NCBI GenBank assembly: GCA_020631035.1
Contig: JAHDIA010000048.1
Location: 1-15,497 of the forward strand
Length of the DNA stretch: 15,497 nt
Direction of reading: 5' to 3'
Source: Chitinophagales bacterium
GTDB lineage: Bacteria; Bacteroidota; Bacteroidia; Chitinophagales; UBA2359
Part shown: positions 1 through 7,269 of the stretch, in pieces
Layout: every line of letters begins with the position of its first letter
Position numbering within the stretch: the first letter of the stretch is position 1
Notes under the pieces: model-generated
The model's database searches: none
What the model was told of the DNA's origin: nothing
The model's input: only the letters and a program-made list of their open reading frames with translations
Made by a program: the position numbers and the translations under genes

Positions 1-344
1 TAGTTCTATATACAATGAATCAATACTATAAAAATCATTGCTTATCAATGTTTAGTTGTATTATATATTATGGAGGGTATGTAAAAGGAAATACTTATCT
101 TATTGGGAGGGAGCTTGGATAGTGTGCTATACACCCAAACATATTGTCAAAAATCCAAATATGATGCCAATACCATAAGATTGTTAGAAAGCTGATGTTT
201 AAAATATATTTTGATTTTGAGAATATAGTTTTAATACATTGATATATAGATATGTACAATAAGTGAAGAAAACTGCAAATATGTTGAAGATTGGAAGTAT
301 TTTAATTCATCTATTTGCTCAGGTCATATGTTAAATAAAAATAA
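1..344. other. AT-rich stretch without a gene
   Basis: No reading frame here has a credible start or protein-like composition on either strand. The region is strongly AT-rich and holds short A/T runs and TATA-like words only. The hairpin and structured element that follow have their own entries. The end of a gene lying outside the window cannot be excluded, but nothing in the sequence shows one. Confidence 0.5.
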
Positions 345-385
345 TGTATTAAATAAAGTACATATAATGTACTCTATTTAATACA
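345..385. repeat. Near-perfect 41-nt hairpin
   Basis: TGTATTAAATA (345-355) pairs perfectly with TATTTAATACA (375-385). After one A/C mismatch, AGTACAT (357-363) pairs with ATGTACT (367-373) around an ATA loop. The result is an 18-bp stem with one mismatch and a 3-nt loop. The stem is AT-rich with no U-tract of its own, so it could be a weak bidirectional terminator or a remnant of a palindromic repeat. The structure is seen directly. Its role is unknown. Confidence 0.6.
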
Positions 386-504
386 CATGCAACTATGAGA
401 AATTTTGTACGTCTACTTGTTTGTTATACGTAAGATAGTTTGCATATGTTTCATTTGTAATGTTTTTTCCATATTTAGTTCGGAGGACAAAGAGTTGCGA
501 GCCT

Positions 505-580
505 ACGCCCGATAGGAACGGAAAGCCCGCAGTCCCGATTTTATCGGGACGAGGACTTGTAGAGTATAGCGGGGAGAAAA
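505..580 (+). other. Structured intergenic element, possibly a transcribed repeat
   Basis: GTCCCGAT (532-539) pairs with ATCGGGAC (543-550) across a TTT loop. CCCGC (526-530) pairs with GCGGG (569-573), enclosing the inner stem and an asymmetric internal loop with GAGGACTTGTAG. The wording GGAAAGCCCGC, stem, GAGGACTTGTAG, ATAGCGGG resembles a recurrent intergenic element I recall from many Bacteroidota genomes. That is memory, not a search. It is more GC-rich than its flanks and lies 3' of the minus-strand asparaginase gene. The apparent minus-strand reading frame across it (393-632) is best taken as a by-product of the element. Confidence 0.4.
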
Positions 581-678
581 TTTCGCCTAAGCTTCCCAAC
601 GTTCCGTTCAAATAGAATAATTGAAGATTCAAGATTTATTTTGTGTTTCTCAAACCATATTTGAGCAAGATGCCACAT

Positions 679-1656
679 TTACCTCTGTAAGCAGTCTGCT
701 TCGTAGAGTTTGTTTTCGCCTTTGTGGTAAAGTGCGTATTCAAAGCCTGGTCGGAGGGCATAGGCTCCATATTCGCCTGCTTTGTTGACAGCTAGGTAGC
801 CTACTTGCATTCGTCTAACATCGCCTCTTTGGGCAATGCGGGCAATGGCTTCTTGACAAGCTTTTTGGGGACTCAATCCTTGCCGCATCAATTCGACTAT
901 GAGGAAGGAGCCGAGGGTTTTCATCACCAATTCGCCTACACCTGTTGCGGTAGCGGCACCAATTTCGTTGTCTACAAACAAACCTGCGCCAATGATGGGC
1001 GAATCCCCTACCCGACCGTGCATTTTATAGGCAAGTCCGCTTGTGGTACAGGCTCCCGATAAGTCTTGATGGCTGTCCAATGCCAAGAGTCCAATGGTAT
1101 CGTGATTGTGTTCGTCGTAAATCCAAGGGTGATAATCTGCCTCTTTTTTCCAGGCTTCCCATTTTTGTTTGGCATTCTCGGTTAAGAGGTTTTCTTTTTT
1201 GAAGCCTTGTTCAAGGGCAAAACGCAAGGCGCCTTCGCCACTCAACATTACATGTGGAGTTTCTTCCATTACTTTTCGGGCAACGGAAATGGGATGTTTG
1301 ATGTGTTGTAAAAATGCCACCGAACCACAATCGCCTTTTTCATTCATAATGCAGGCATCGAGGGTGACATTCCCGTCTCGGTCTGGGAGACCGCCATACC
1401 CCACTGAGGTCGCTTCGGGGTCGGCTTCGGGTACTCTGACTCCTGCCTCCACTGCGTCTAGGGCTTTGCCTTTGTCTTGTAGGATTTTCATAGCGGCTTC
1501 GTTGGCGGGCACACCATGACTCCAAGTGGAAATGACTAGGGGTTCGACTGCTTTTTTCTCAGCCAGTATGTTTTGCCCTAGGACTTTGGGGCTTAGGCTT
1601 AGACCTGCTGTACCTATGAGGCTTTGGGTGATGAATTGTCGACGTGTGGTGGGCAT
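679..1656 (-). CDS. Tat-exported N4-(beta-N-acetylglucosaminyl)-L-asparaginase (glycosylasparaginase, Ntn-hydrolase)
   Basis: This 325-residue protein belongs to the glycosylasparaginase/isoaspartyl peptidase family. These enzymes cleave the asparagine-GlcNAc bond of N-glycosylated asparagine after autoproteolysis exposes a threonine nucleophile. The N-terminus has a twin-arginine signal (TTRRQFI, residues 3-9) and a hydrophobic stretch, so export in folded form is expected. The DGNVTLDACIM block lies at 94-104. The HDTIG motif at 185-189 makes Thr187 the predicted autoprocessing site and nucleophile. HGRVGDSP (213-220) and TATGVGE (236-242) form the substrate pocket in known members. Length matches the Elizabethkingia-type enzyme. 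The ATG lies 9 bp after the stop of the upstream carrier-protein gene, so the two are probably co-transcribed although no functional link is obvious. No Shine-Dalgarno is visible, which is normal for Bacteroidota. The family call is firm. The exact substrate is inferred. Confidence 0.93.
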   Translation of the reverse strand: MPTTRRQFITQSLIGTAGLSLSPKVLGQNILAEKKAVEPLVISTWSHGVPANEAAMKILQDKGKALDAVEAGVRVPEADPEATSVGYGGLPDRDGNVTLDACIMNEKGDCGSVAFLQHIKHPISVARKVMEETPHVMLSGEGALRFALEQGFKKENLLTENAKQKWEAWKKEADYHPWIYDEHNHDTIGLLALDSHQDLSGACTTSGLAYKMHGRVGDSPIIGAGLFVDNEIGAATATGVGELVMKTLGSFLIVELMRQGLSPQKACQEAIARIAQRGDVRRMQVGYLAVNKAGEYGAYALRPGFEYALYHKGENKLYEADCLQR

Positions 1657-1665
1657 AATAAAAGA

Positions 1666-2142
1666 TTATGATAATCGGATGAGGACTTCGTTTTTCTCTA
1701 CGGCATCGCCTTGTTTGATTTCGATGGCTTGTACAGTTCCTTCGCCTGGGGCTTTGATCATATTTTCCATCTTCATAGCTTCGAGTACGAGTACGGGGTC
1801 TCCCTTTTGTATTTCGTCTCCCACTGCTACTTTGACATCTAGTACCAAGCCTGGCATTGGTGCTTTGATTTCGTTGACTTTGCTACTCAGTTGGGCATCC
1901 ATTCCCAAGCTTTCGAGTAATAAATCCATTTTGTCCTTGACTGCTACTTCGTAAACATTGCCATTGACTTTTATTTTGAGGACTTTGCTTTCTAGGTCAG
2001 CCTCTACTACTTCAGCATTGTAAGATTTAAAATCTTTGATAATGTGGTAGCTGTCTTTTTTGACTTCTTGTACACACCAATCCTGTTCTTCTTTGGGATT
2101 GATTTGGTATTCTTGGTCTTTGTTGACGGTTGCTTTGTACAT
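1666..2142 (-). CDS. Biotin carboxyl carrier protein of an acyl-CoA carboxylase
   Basis: This is a 158-residue biotin/lipoyl-attachment protein. The C-terminal half (about 91-158) is the biotinyl domain. It has MPGLV at 96-100 and the EAMKMEN hairpin at 121-127, in which Lys124 is the predicted biotinylated lysine. The N-terminal 80 residues are charged, with no membrane segment. They resemble the linker and BT-like portion that docks carrier subunits of propionyl- or methylcrotonyl-CoA carboxylases. The alternative, the BCCP subunit of acetyl-CoA carboxylase (accB), usually has a Pro/Ala-rich linker, which is absent here. No carboxylase or carboxyltransferase gene is in the window, so the partner is unknown. 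The gene starts 53 bp after the ligA stop, beyond a perfect hairpin, and ends 9 bp before the asparaginase start. Confidence 0.9.
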   Translation of the reverse strand: MYKATVNKDQEYQINPKEEQDWCVQEVKKDSYHIIKDFKSYNAEVVEADLESKVLKIKVNGNVYEVAVKDKMDLLLESLGMDAQLSSKVNEIKAPMPGLVLDVKVAVGDEIQKGDPVLVLEAMKMENMIKAPGEGTVQAIEIKQGDAVEKNEVLIRLS

Positions 2143-2156
2143 ATATTTGTTATTTT

Positions 2157-2187
2157 CTCTCTTTTAGGGCATTGCCCTAAAAGAGAG
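2157..2187. terminator. Perfect 14-bp stem-loop between ligA and the carrier-protein gene
   Basis: CTCTCTTTTAGGGC (2157-2170) and GCCCTAAAAGAGAG (2174-2187) are exact reverse complements around an ATT loop. The T-rich tract (CTTTTATTTTAT) follows the stem in the plus direction, whereas both flanking genes read minus, where the stem is followed by AAAATAAC. It may act as a terminator or pause site between ligA and the genes below it, as a block to antisense transcription, or as an mRNA-end stabiliser. The structure is certain. The direction of action is not. Confidence 0.6.
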
Positions 2188-2195
2188 CTTTTATT

Positions 2196-4343
2196 TTATC
2201 CTATCAAATTTAAAAATTCTTCTTCACTCAACACAGTAACGCCCAATTCTTCTGCTTTTTTGAGCTTAGAACCTGCTTTGGCACCTGCGACTAAGTAATC
2301 TAGTTTTTTGCTTACACTACTCGTTACTTTTCCTCCGTTGTCTTCGACCATTGCTTTGGCTTCGTTACGGCTAAATTTCTCTAGGGTTCCTGTAAATACA
2401 AAAGTTTTGCCTTCTAGGACATTGCTTGAAGGAGTCAAGGCACTGACATCTTGGGTAAAGGTCAATCCCAATGCTTCCAGTTCTTTGAGCATATCAATAC
2501 TTTTGGGATTGTGGAAAAAGTCATAGACACTTTGGGCTACAATGGGACCAATGTCTTCCATTTCTTGTAGTTGTTCTAGGCTAAAGTTTTGTAGGTCCAT
2601 CAAATTGCCAATGCTTTTGGTCAATCGTTTGGCAGTTCCTTTGCCTACATGACGAACGCCTAAAGCATATAGTAAACGAGCAATGGGTTGTTGTTTGGAC
2701 TTTTCGATGCCTTCCGCTAATTTGTCGATGGAACGTTCGCCCAATCCTTCCAACTTTTTGAGTTCGTCATAGGGCAAATGATAGACTTGTGGGATGCTAG
2801 ACAGATGTCCCAATTCGTAGAAGCGGGCAACTTGTTTTTTACCAAATCCATCTATGTCCATTGCGTCTCTAGAGACATAGTGAATGAGTCGTTCGACGAT
2901 TTGTGAGGGACAATCGAAATTCTCGCAACGCCAAACGGCTTCATCCTCCACCTTGACCAAGTCGCTTTGACAGTCTGGGCAGTTTCTAGGAAACTCTACT
3001 GGCGTCTCACTTCCGTCTCTGGCATCGGGAATGGCTCTGACTATTTGTGGAATCACATCGCCCGAACGTTCAATCTCCACGGTGTCGCCAATGTGGATGT
3101 CTTTTTCTTTGATGTATTCTTCGTTGTGGATAGAGATGGACGAAACGGTTACCCCTGCCAAGTGAACAGGTTCCAATTTGGCAACGGGCGTGATTGCTCC
3201 TGTACGCCCCACTTGAAACTCGACATTGAGCAATTTGGTGGTAGCCGTTTTTGCCTTAAATTTATAGGCAATTGCCCAACGTGGGTGGTGGGAAGTATAG
3301 CCACAAATATCTTGTAAATGCAAATCGTTTACTTTGACTACCATTCCGTCTATTTCGTAGGGGTAATTGTCTCTGTCTTTTTCCCATTGGGCACAGGCTT
3401 GGATGGCTTCTTCTATGTTTTTACAAACGGTAATTTCTTTCATTGGTGCTTTAAAGCCCAATTTGTACAACATATCCAAGGTTTCGTGGTGGCTGTTGAG
3501 GGATTTCAACAATACACTTTTACCTTCTTTGTTGATGGCATGGCCAACGTAATAGACAAATGCCTCTAAGCCTCTTTTGGCAACTTCGGCAGAGTCTTGC
3601 ATTCGCAAACCACCTGAAGCGGTGTTTCTGGCATTGGCAAATACTTTGGGTTTAGAGCCGATGTTTTTTTCTTCTTTGGCTTTGGCGGCTTCCCAAGCTT
3701 TAAGGTCTTTTTCTTGTTGTTTTTGTGTTTTTTCAAAGACACTTTTTCTAATCAATACCTCGCCTCTGATTTCGATTTGCTGGATGTTTTGACCATCAAA
3801 GTCGGCTGAGAGTGGAATAGATTTGAGGACTTTAGCATTGTTGGTGATTTCGTCTCCAACGGCTCCGTTTCCTCTGGTCAAGGCTCGGAGCAATTGGTTG
3901 TTTTCGTAGACCAATGAAATCCCTGCTCCGTCAAATTTGGGTTCTACAGTATAGCCTATGTCGTCTCGGTCGGTGAGTTTTTTAACGCTTTCGTCGAAGT
4001 CTCTCAAGTCCTCGGCATTGTAAGAATTGTCGAGGGAAAGCATTGGGGCAATGTGTTCGACTTGTGGAAATTCCTTGGTCAATCCGTAGGCAACTCTTTC
4101 GGTTGGGGAATCGGCTGTTTTGAGTTCGGGATGTTCGGCTTCGAGAGCCTTGAGCTTTTTGAAAAGCATATCGTAATCGAAGTCGGTGACGATAGGGTCG
4201 TCTATGACATAGTATCTCCAATCGTGGAAGTTGATGATTTTGCGTAAGTTGTCTATTTGTATGGCTGGGCTGTTTTGGGTTTTCCCGCTTTTGATGGCTT
4301 CGGTTAGTTTGACAAGTTCTTGTGTTTGTTCTTTGCTATACAT
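2196..4343 (-). CDS. ligA: NAD-dependent DNA ligase LigA
   Basis: This 715-residue protein is the NAD+-dependent DNA ligase that seals nicks during replication and repair in the cytoplasm. Domains in order: N-terminal Ia domain (about 1-75, with WRYYVIDDP at 42-50), adenylation domain with the catalytic motif EPKFDGAG (134-141, adenylated Lys136), OB fold (about 370-450), a four-cysteine zinc finger (Cys455, Cys458, Cys473, Cys478), a helix-hairpin-helix array (about 500-610) and a C-terminal BRCT domain (about 643-715, starting LEGKTFVFTGTL). It is some 40 residues longer than the usual 670. Part of the excess is a Lys/Glu-rich insertion at about 204-232, just before the FANARNTASGGLR block. 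All catalytic motifs are intact. The ATG at 4343 lies about 50 bp downstream of a good -7 box. Confidence 0.98.
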   Translation of the reverse strand: MYSKEQTQELVKLTEAIKSGKTQNSPAIQIDNLRKIINFHDWRYYVIDDPIVTDFDYDMLFKKLKALEAEHPELKTADSPTERVAYGLTKEFPQVEHIAPMLSLDNSYNAEDLRDFDESVKKLTDRDDIGYTVEPKFDGAGISLVYENNQLLRALTRGNGAVGDEITNNAKVLKSIPLSADFDGQNIQQIEIRGEVLIRKSVFEKTQKQQEKDLKAWEAAKAKEEKNIGSKPKVFANARNTASGGLRMQDSAEVAKRGLEAFVYYVGHAINKEGKSVLLKSLNSHHETLDMLYKLGFKAPMKEITVCKNIEEAIQACAQWEKDRDNYPYEIDGMVVKVNDLHLQDICGYTSHHPRWAIAYKFKAKTATTKLLNVEFQVGRTGAITPVAKLEPVHLAGVTVSSISIHNEEYIKEKDIHIGDTVEIERSGDVIPQIVRAIPDARDGSETPVEFPRNCPDCQSDLVKVEDEAVWRCENFDCPSQIVERLIHYVSRDAMDIDGFGKKQVARFYELGHLSSIPQVYHLPYDELKKLEGLGERSIDKLAEGIEKSKQQPIARLLYALGVRHVGKGTAKRLTKSIGNLMDLQNFSLEQLQEMEDIGPIVAQSVYDFFHNPKSIDMLKELEALGLTFTQDVSALTPSSNVLEGKTFVFTGTLEKFSRNEAKAMVEDNGGKVTSSVSKKLDYLVAGAKAGSKLKKAEELGVTVLSEEEFLNLIG

Positions 4344-4394
4344 TGTTCGTGCTGGGGTTTATAGGGTTTTGAAATTGCTTACAAGTTTAGCTCG

Positions 4395-4402
4395 CAAAGT
4401 TA
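4395..4402 (-). promoter_or_regulatory. Probable ligA promoter, Bacteroidota -7 box
   Basis: The minus strand reads TAACTTTG followed by CGAG, an exact match to the TAnnTTTG -7 consensus of the primary Bacteroidota sigma factor. It ends about 51 bases before the ligA ATG. No convincing TTG-type -33 element is seen upstream, where the minus strand is A-rich. The assignment rests on the -7 word and its position only. Confidence 0.5.
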
Positions 4403-4440
4403 GGGATTTTTTTTGTTGTGGGTAGGGTTTTCCTTGGTGG

Positions 4441-4649
4441 TATGTGGAGACATCCCGAAAGTCGGGATTGTCTGTACGGGGGAGCCTTAGTAGGCTGTGC
4501 TGTCGTGGTATGCGCCCTTAGTGGTATGTGGAGACATCCCGATTTTTGGGATTGGCTGTACGGGGGAGCCTTAGTGGGCTGTGTTGTCGTGGTATGTGCC
4601 CTTAGTGGCGTGGGGAGACATCCCGATTTTCGGGATTGGCTGTACTGGG
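4441..4649. repeat. 84-bp tandem repeat, 2.5 copies, with hairpins in each unit
   Basis: Units at 4441-4524, 4525-4608 and a partial one at 4609-4649 share an 84-bp period. Each contains ATCCC and GGGAT arms around a variable centre (4453-4469, 4537-4553 and 4621-4637). The first two also hold a second small hairpin, AGCCT-TAGT-AGGCT, in which the A of the 3' arm becomes G in the second unit so that pairing persists as G-T. The period is a multiple of three, which leaves an open plus-strand frame of 80 codons (4418-4660). Changes between units are not mainly at third positions, so I do not consider it coding. Confidence 0.85.
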
Positions 4650-4727
4650 TTTTGAATTAATTACGCAATCAATTTAATCACATAATTACAATGATGGGGC
4701 AGCGTGCATCTTTCATGGCTGCGTTGT

Positions 4728-4796
4728 GGTCAGGTTAGCCAACGCATATTTGGGGCTGTGTACAAGGGGGCTTCTTCCCGCTCATCCTGCGCTTTG
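4728..4796 (-). repeat. Dispersed intergenic element, copy 1
   Basis: This 69-bp segment aligns without gaps to 9461-9529. The shared blocks are GGTTAGCCAACGCA, GTACAA and CCCGCTC(A/G)TCCT, separated by 13-bp and 11-bp spacers that differ in sequence but not in length. Read on the minus strand it lies just 3' of the secreted-protein gene ending at 4812. The second copy likewise lies just 3' of a minus-strand secreted-protein gene. A transcribed 3' element or a degenerate small mobile repeat would both fit. Confidence 0.65.
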
Positions 4797-4811
4797 TGTT
4801 TTCCCATTTAT

Positions 4812-5645
4812 TTAGGGATCATTGCAGGGATATTGTCTCACTCCTTTTACTCCATTGCTTTCTATTTCTTCAAAACACATTTTTTTGGAATCTGGAGTTT
4901 GAAAAGCAAACGCTATTTCTTCTTGTGACCAATTGCCTGATAAATCTATCAATTGTAGTTTGTATACATAGTTTGTACAATAGTTCAAGTCAAATGTTTT
5001 GCCACATAGCCCTTTATAAATCGAAAATTGACAATCAATGACTGGAAAATAATGCACTTTATTTTGATCAGTAATTACCTTAGCAAAAACCAAATCTTTA
5101 TCTGAATTTCTAAAAAGACCTCCACCACCTATGTTTTCACAATATGGTATCGTAAATCTTGTTGAGAACGTACTATATATTCCTACCAAACGAGACCTAC
5201 TTTTATATTCAAGCGTATCTTCTATTATTGGCTTGATGTCATCTGACAATTGCTTTACCTTCCAACATCTATCTTTTTCTACTCTATTGACAAATTTTCC
5301 ATTTATTCTTGCTCGTTCCCCTTCTACAATGATTGCCACTTCTGATTCGTTATTTAGTTCACTTTGAGCACTCAATAAAACTTGAGCATAAGTATTTCCA
5401 GCATAAGTCTTATCAAGTATTTCTAATGGTATTTTATCTCCTTCATCATTTATAAGATAATATTCCAGTTGGTCTACTTCATCATAAACATTATAGTCTC
5501 TTTCCATCCATTCAATCAATATGACAGGCTTTTCAGATAGCCAATCATTATTGGGATGTACATTTAGAATACTTTCAGGACAAGAGAGCGCCTGTAAAGA
5601 GACATAACTAAAACTAGTAAGTAATATGATTAATACCGTTTTCAT
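4812..5645 (-). CDS. Secreted cysteine-rich protein of unknown function
   Basis: This is a 277-residue protein that I do not recognise. Residues 1-20 form a Sec signal peptide (basic start, then ILLTSFSYVSLQAL) and the mature part starts near Cys22. ALSC is a poor lipobox, so soluble secretion is more likely than lipidation. The mature protein has eight cysteines, an even number that suggests disulfides. The segment near 230-255 (DLSGNWSQEEIAFAFQTP) resembles the edge strands of an Ig- or fibronectin-like fold, but this is only an impression. There is no T9SS sorting domain. A MITE ends 42 bp upstream of the ATG and may supply its promoter. A dispersed repeat follows the stop. The start is chosen because it yields the complete signal peptide. 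Confidence 0.75.
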   Translation of the reverse strand: MKTVLIILLTSFSYVSLQALSCPESILNVHPNNDWLSEKPVILIEWMERDYNVYDEVDQLEYYLINDEGDKIPLEILDKTYAGNTYAQVLLSAQSELNNESEVAIIVEGERARINGKFVNRVEKDRCWKVKQLSDDIKPIIEDTLEYKSRSRLVGIYSTFSTRFTIPYCENIGGGGLFRNSDKDLVFAKVITDQNKVHYFPVIDCQFSIYKGLCGKTFDLNYCTNYVYKLQLIDLSGNWSQEEIAFAFQTPDSKKMCFEEIESNGVKGVRQYPCNDP

Positions 5646-5687
5646 ATTTCATCATTTTGTCACTAAATATAAGATAAAACGCTTGTA

Positions 5688-5847
5688 AGTAGTCAGACAA
5701 ATTTATCTTAACATTTTTGATGGCTTCTTTTTGGCTTCTACTTCGTTGAAAATACTCGCCTTAGCTCTGCTAGGACTGCGTTTTTCGCCTTGTATAAGCT
5801 CAAAAATAAGCTCATCCCAAATATAACCTTAATTATGTCAGACTACT
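5688..5847. mobile_element. 160-bp MITE, copy A (identical to copy B)
   Basis: The element begins AGTAGTCAGACA and ends TGTCAGACTACT. The ends are inverted repeats with 11 of the outer 12 bases matching. It is flanked by TA on both sides, consistent with a TA target duplication as made by IS630/Tc1-mariner transposases. It has no transposase gene. It is identical base for base to 10891-11050, including the flanking TA, which implies recent movement. An internal direct repeat GGCTTCT and a short frame readable on the minus strand may be remnants of a parent element. It fills the space between the promoter side of the 4812-5645 gene and the idi promoter. Confidence 0.85.
5698..5705 (-). promoter_or_regulatory. 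Outward -7 box inside MITE copy A
   Basis: The minus strand reads TAAATTTG, an exact TAnnTTTG match, 11 bp inside the end of the MITE that faces the secreted-protein gene starting at 5645. Transcription from it would leave the element and give a leader of roughly 45 nt. No clear -33 box is present upstream. Activity is inferred. Confidence 0.45.
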
Positions 5848-5860
5848 TAGATTGCATTTA

Positions 5861-5895
5861 TTTGCCTTTTCTATACAAAGAAATGGATATATTTG
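5861..5895 (+). promoter_or_regulatory. Probable idi promoter
   Basis: TTTG at 5861-5864 and TATATTTG at 5888-5895 match the -33 and -7 elements of Bacteroidota promoters with a 23-bp spacer, at the upper end of the usual range. The predicted start leaves a leader of about 75 nt before the idi ATG. Confidence 0.5.
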
Positions 5896-5978
5896 TAGGT
5901 AATCGTTAAACAAAAAGCGTTTGGGAGCGTTTTTCAAAAAAAGAAAACGAACGCAGTTTTGCGTGTAAATGATAAATT

Positions 5979-6515
5979 ATGTCTGAAACAAAAGAATATC
6001 AAAATTTAATGACGGAACAGGTAGTACTGGTCGACGAGAATGGTGTGGCAGTTGGACAGGCTGGAAAGTTGGAGGCTCATCAAAAAGGTCTGCTACATAA
6101 AGCCTTTAGTGTGGTCATTTTTAATGAGGCGGGTGAGATGTTGTTGCAGCAGCGTGCCTTGCACAAATACCATACACCTGGGCTATGGACAAATGCCTGT
6201 TGTAGTCATCCTAGACTTGGGGAGGATTTGGAGGCGGCTGCACATAGACGCTTGCAAGAGGAATTGGGTTTTGATACGGACTTGACGGAGCGTTTTTCTT
6301 TTGTATATAAGTTTTTAGATGAGGCGAGTCAGTTGTGGGAACACGAACACGATACGGTTTTTGTGGGAAGCTATGATGGGGAAGTTGCTTTTAATCCTGA
6401 GGAGGTGCATAGTATTCGTTGGATTGGGATGGACGATTTACGGACTTGGATTGAACGGGAGCCTGAAGTGTTTACTTTTTGGTTTCGGACGTTTTTGCCA
6501 CAATTAGTGGGATGA
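5979..6515 (+). CDS. idi: Isopentenyl-diphosphate delta-isomerase, type I
   Basis: This 178-residue Nudix-fold enzyme interconverts isopentenyl and dimethylallyl diphosphate, the branch point supplying isoprenoid chains for quinones and carotenoids. Its length is close to the E. coli enzyme (182). By motif comparison with E. coli Idi, the catalytic cysteine is Cys75 in TNACCSHP (71-78) and the catalytic glutamate is Glu123 in EHEHDTVF (121-128). Metal ligands would be His34, His40 (LLHKAFS), His77, Glu121 and Glu123. The Nudix-like helix EDLEAAAHRRLQEELGF spans 82-98. The ATG is the first in frame and gives the normal N-terminus. Type I Idi is cytoplasmic and needs a divalent metal, unlike the flavin-dependent type II. 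It is a single-gene unit, convergent with the LytTR regulator gene 64 bp downstream. Confidence 0.97.
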   Translation: MSETKEYQNLMTEQVVLVDENGVAVGQAGKLEAHQKGLLHKAFSVVIFNEAGEMLLQQRALHKYHTPGLWTNACCSHPRLGEDLEAAAHRRLQEELGFDTDLTERFSFVYKFLDEASQLWEHEHDTVFVGSYDGEVAFNPEEVHSIRWIGMDDLRTWIEREPEVFTFWFRTFLPQLVG

Positions 6516-6579
6516 TTCAACAACATAGACTAGCCTTATTCTCCTTTGAGGTACACACAACAAAAGACCTAACAAACTT

Positions 6580-7269
6580 TTATCGTAATAGAGCGTTTAC
6601 ATTCATTTTATAAACTTTTCCAATAGGGATGACATTGTCTGCTATGTGGATTTTATTGCCTTCAATTATATTAATATGCTTTTTGGCAACAACAAAAGAT
6701 TTATGAACTTGAACAAATTGCTCATTGGGTAATACTTTGTATAGTTCTGATATTTTATCCCTAATTTTAATGTCTCCATTAGGGGTTGAGACCTTGCAAT
6801 AATTGCCCAGAGCCTCAATAAACAAAATGTCATCTATCTTTACTTGTATGTATTTTTTGTTGGAGCGAAAAAAGACACGTTCATTGGTATCTTGCAATTG
6901 TGTATTTTCCAGTGTCTTGTTTTTATCTTCAAGTTTGTTAATTGCTTTGACAAAGCGTTCAAGACTAATGGGTTTTAATAGATAATCAACTATATTTAAT
7001 TCATAGCCTTCTATAGCATGTTCTTTATGGGCAGTAGTCACTATAACTTGAGGAGGCTTAGATAATGATTTTAAAAAATCAAATCCTTTAAGCTTTGGCA
7101 TATTTAAATCCAAAAAAATCAAATCTACCCTATTTTTCTTCATACAATCTATTGCTTCTAGCGCATCATAACAATGATTCACCAATCGAAGCTTAGGCAT
7201 CATATCACAATAGCCCTTAATGATTTCATGAGCAATGTATTCGTCGTCTACAATAATGTAATTCATCAT
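6580..7269 (-). CDS. LytTR-family response regulator
   Basis: This 229-residue protein has an N-terminal receiver domain (about 1-120) and a C-terminal LytTR DNA-binding domain (about 128-229, with FIEALGNYCKV and QVHKSFVVAKKHI). Acidic-pocket residues Asp8 and Asp9, phosphoacceptor Asp54 (IFLDLNMP), Thr79 and Lys99 (YLLKPI) are all present, so it should be phosphorylatable. LytTR domains bind DNA through a beta-fold and often control surface, competence or secreted-factor genes. The ATG at 7269 overlaps the kinase stop by 4 bp (ATGA), so translation is probably coupled. A second ATG follows immediately at 7266. The cognate kinase is the gene upstream. Target genes cannot be read from the sequence. 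Confidence 0.95.
   Translation of the reverse strand: MMNYIIVDDEYIAHEIIKGYCDMMPKLRLVNHCYDALEAIDCMKKNRVDLIFLDLNMPKLKGFDFLKSLSKPPQVIVTTAHKEHAIEGYELNIVDYLLKPISLERFVKAINKLEDKNKTLENTQLQDTNERVFFRSNKKYIQVKIDDILFIEALGNYCKVSTPNGDIKIRDKISELYKVLPNEQFVQVHKSFVVAKKHINIIEGNKIHIADNVIPIGKVYKMNVNALLR

Noticed and set aside
393..632. 79-codon open frame on the minus strand
   Set aside because: It runs across the hairpin-bearing intergenic element and its composition follows the repeat. No family resemblance.
4418..4660. 80-codon plus-strand frame with a 28-residue repeat
   Set aside because: It is the by-product of an 84-bp tandem repeat whose period is a multiple of three. Differences between units are not biased to silent positions.
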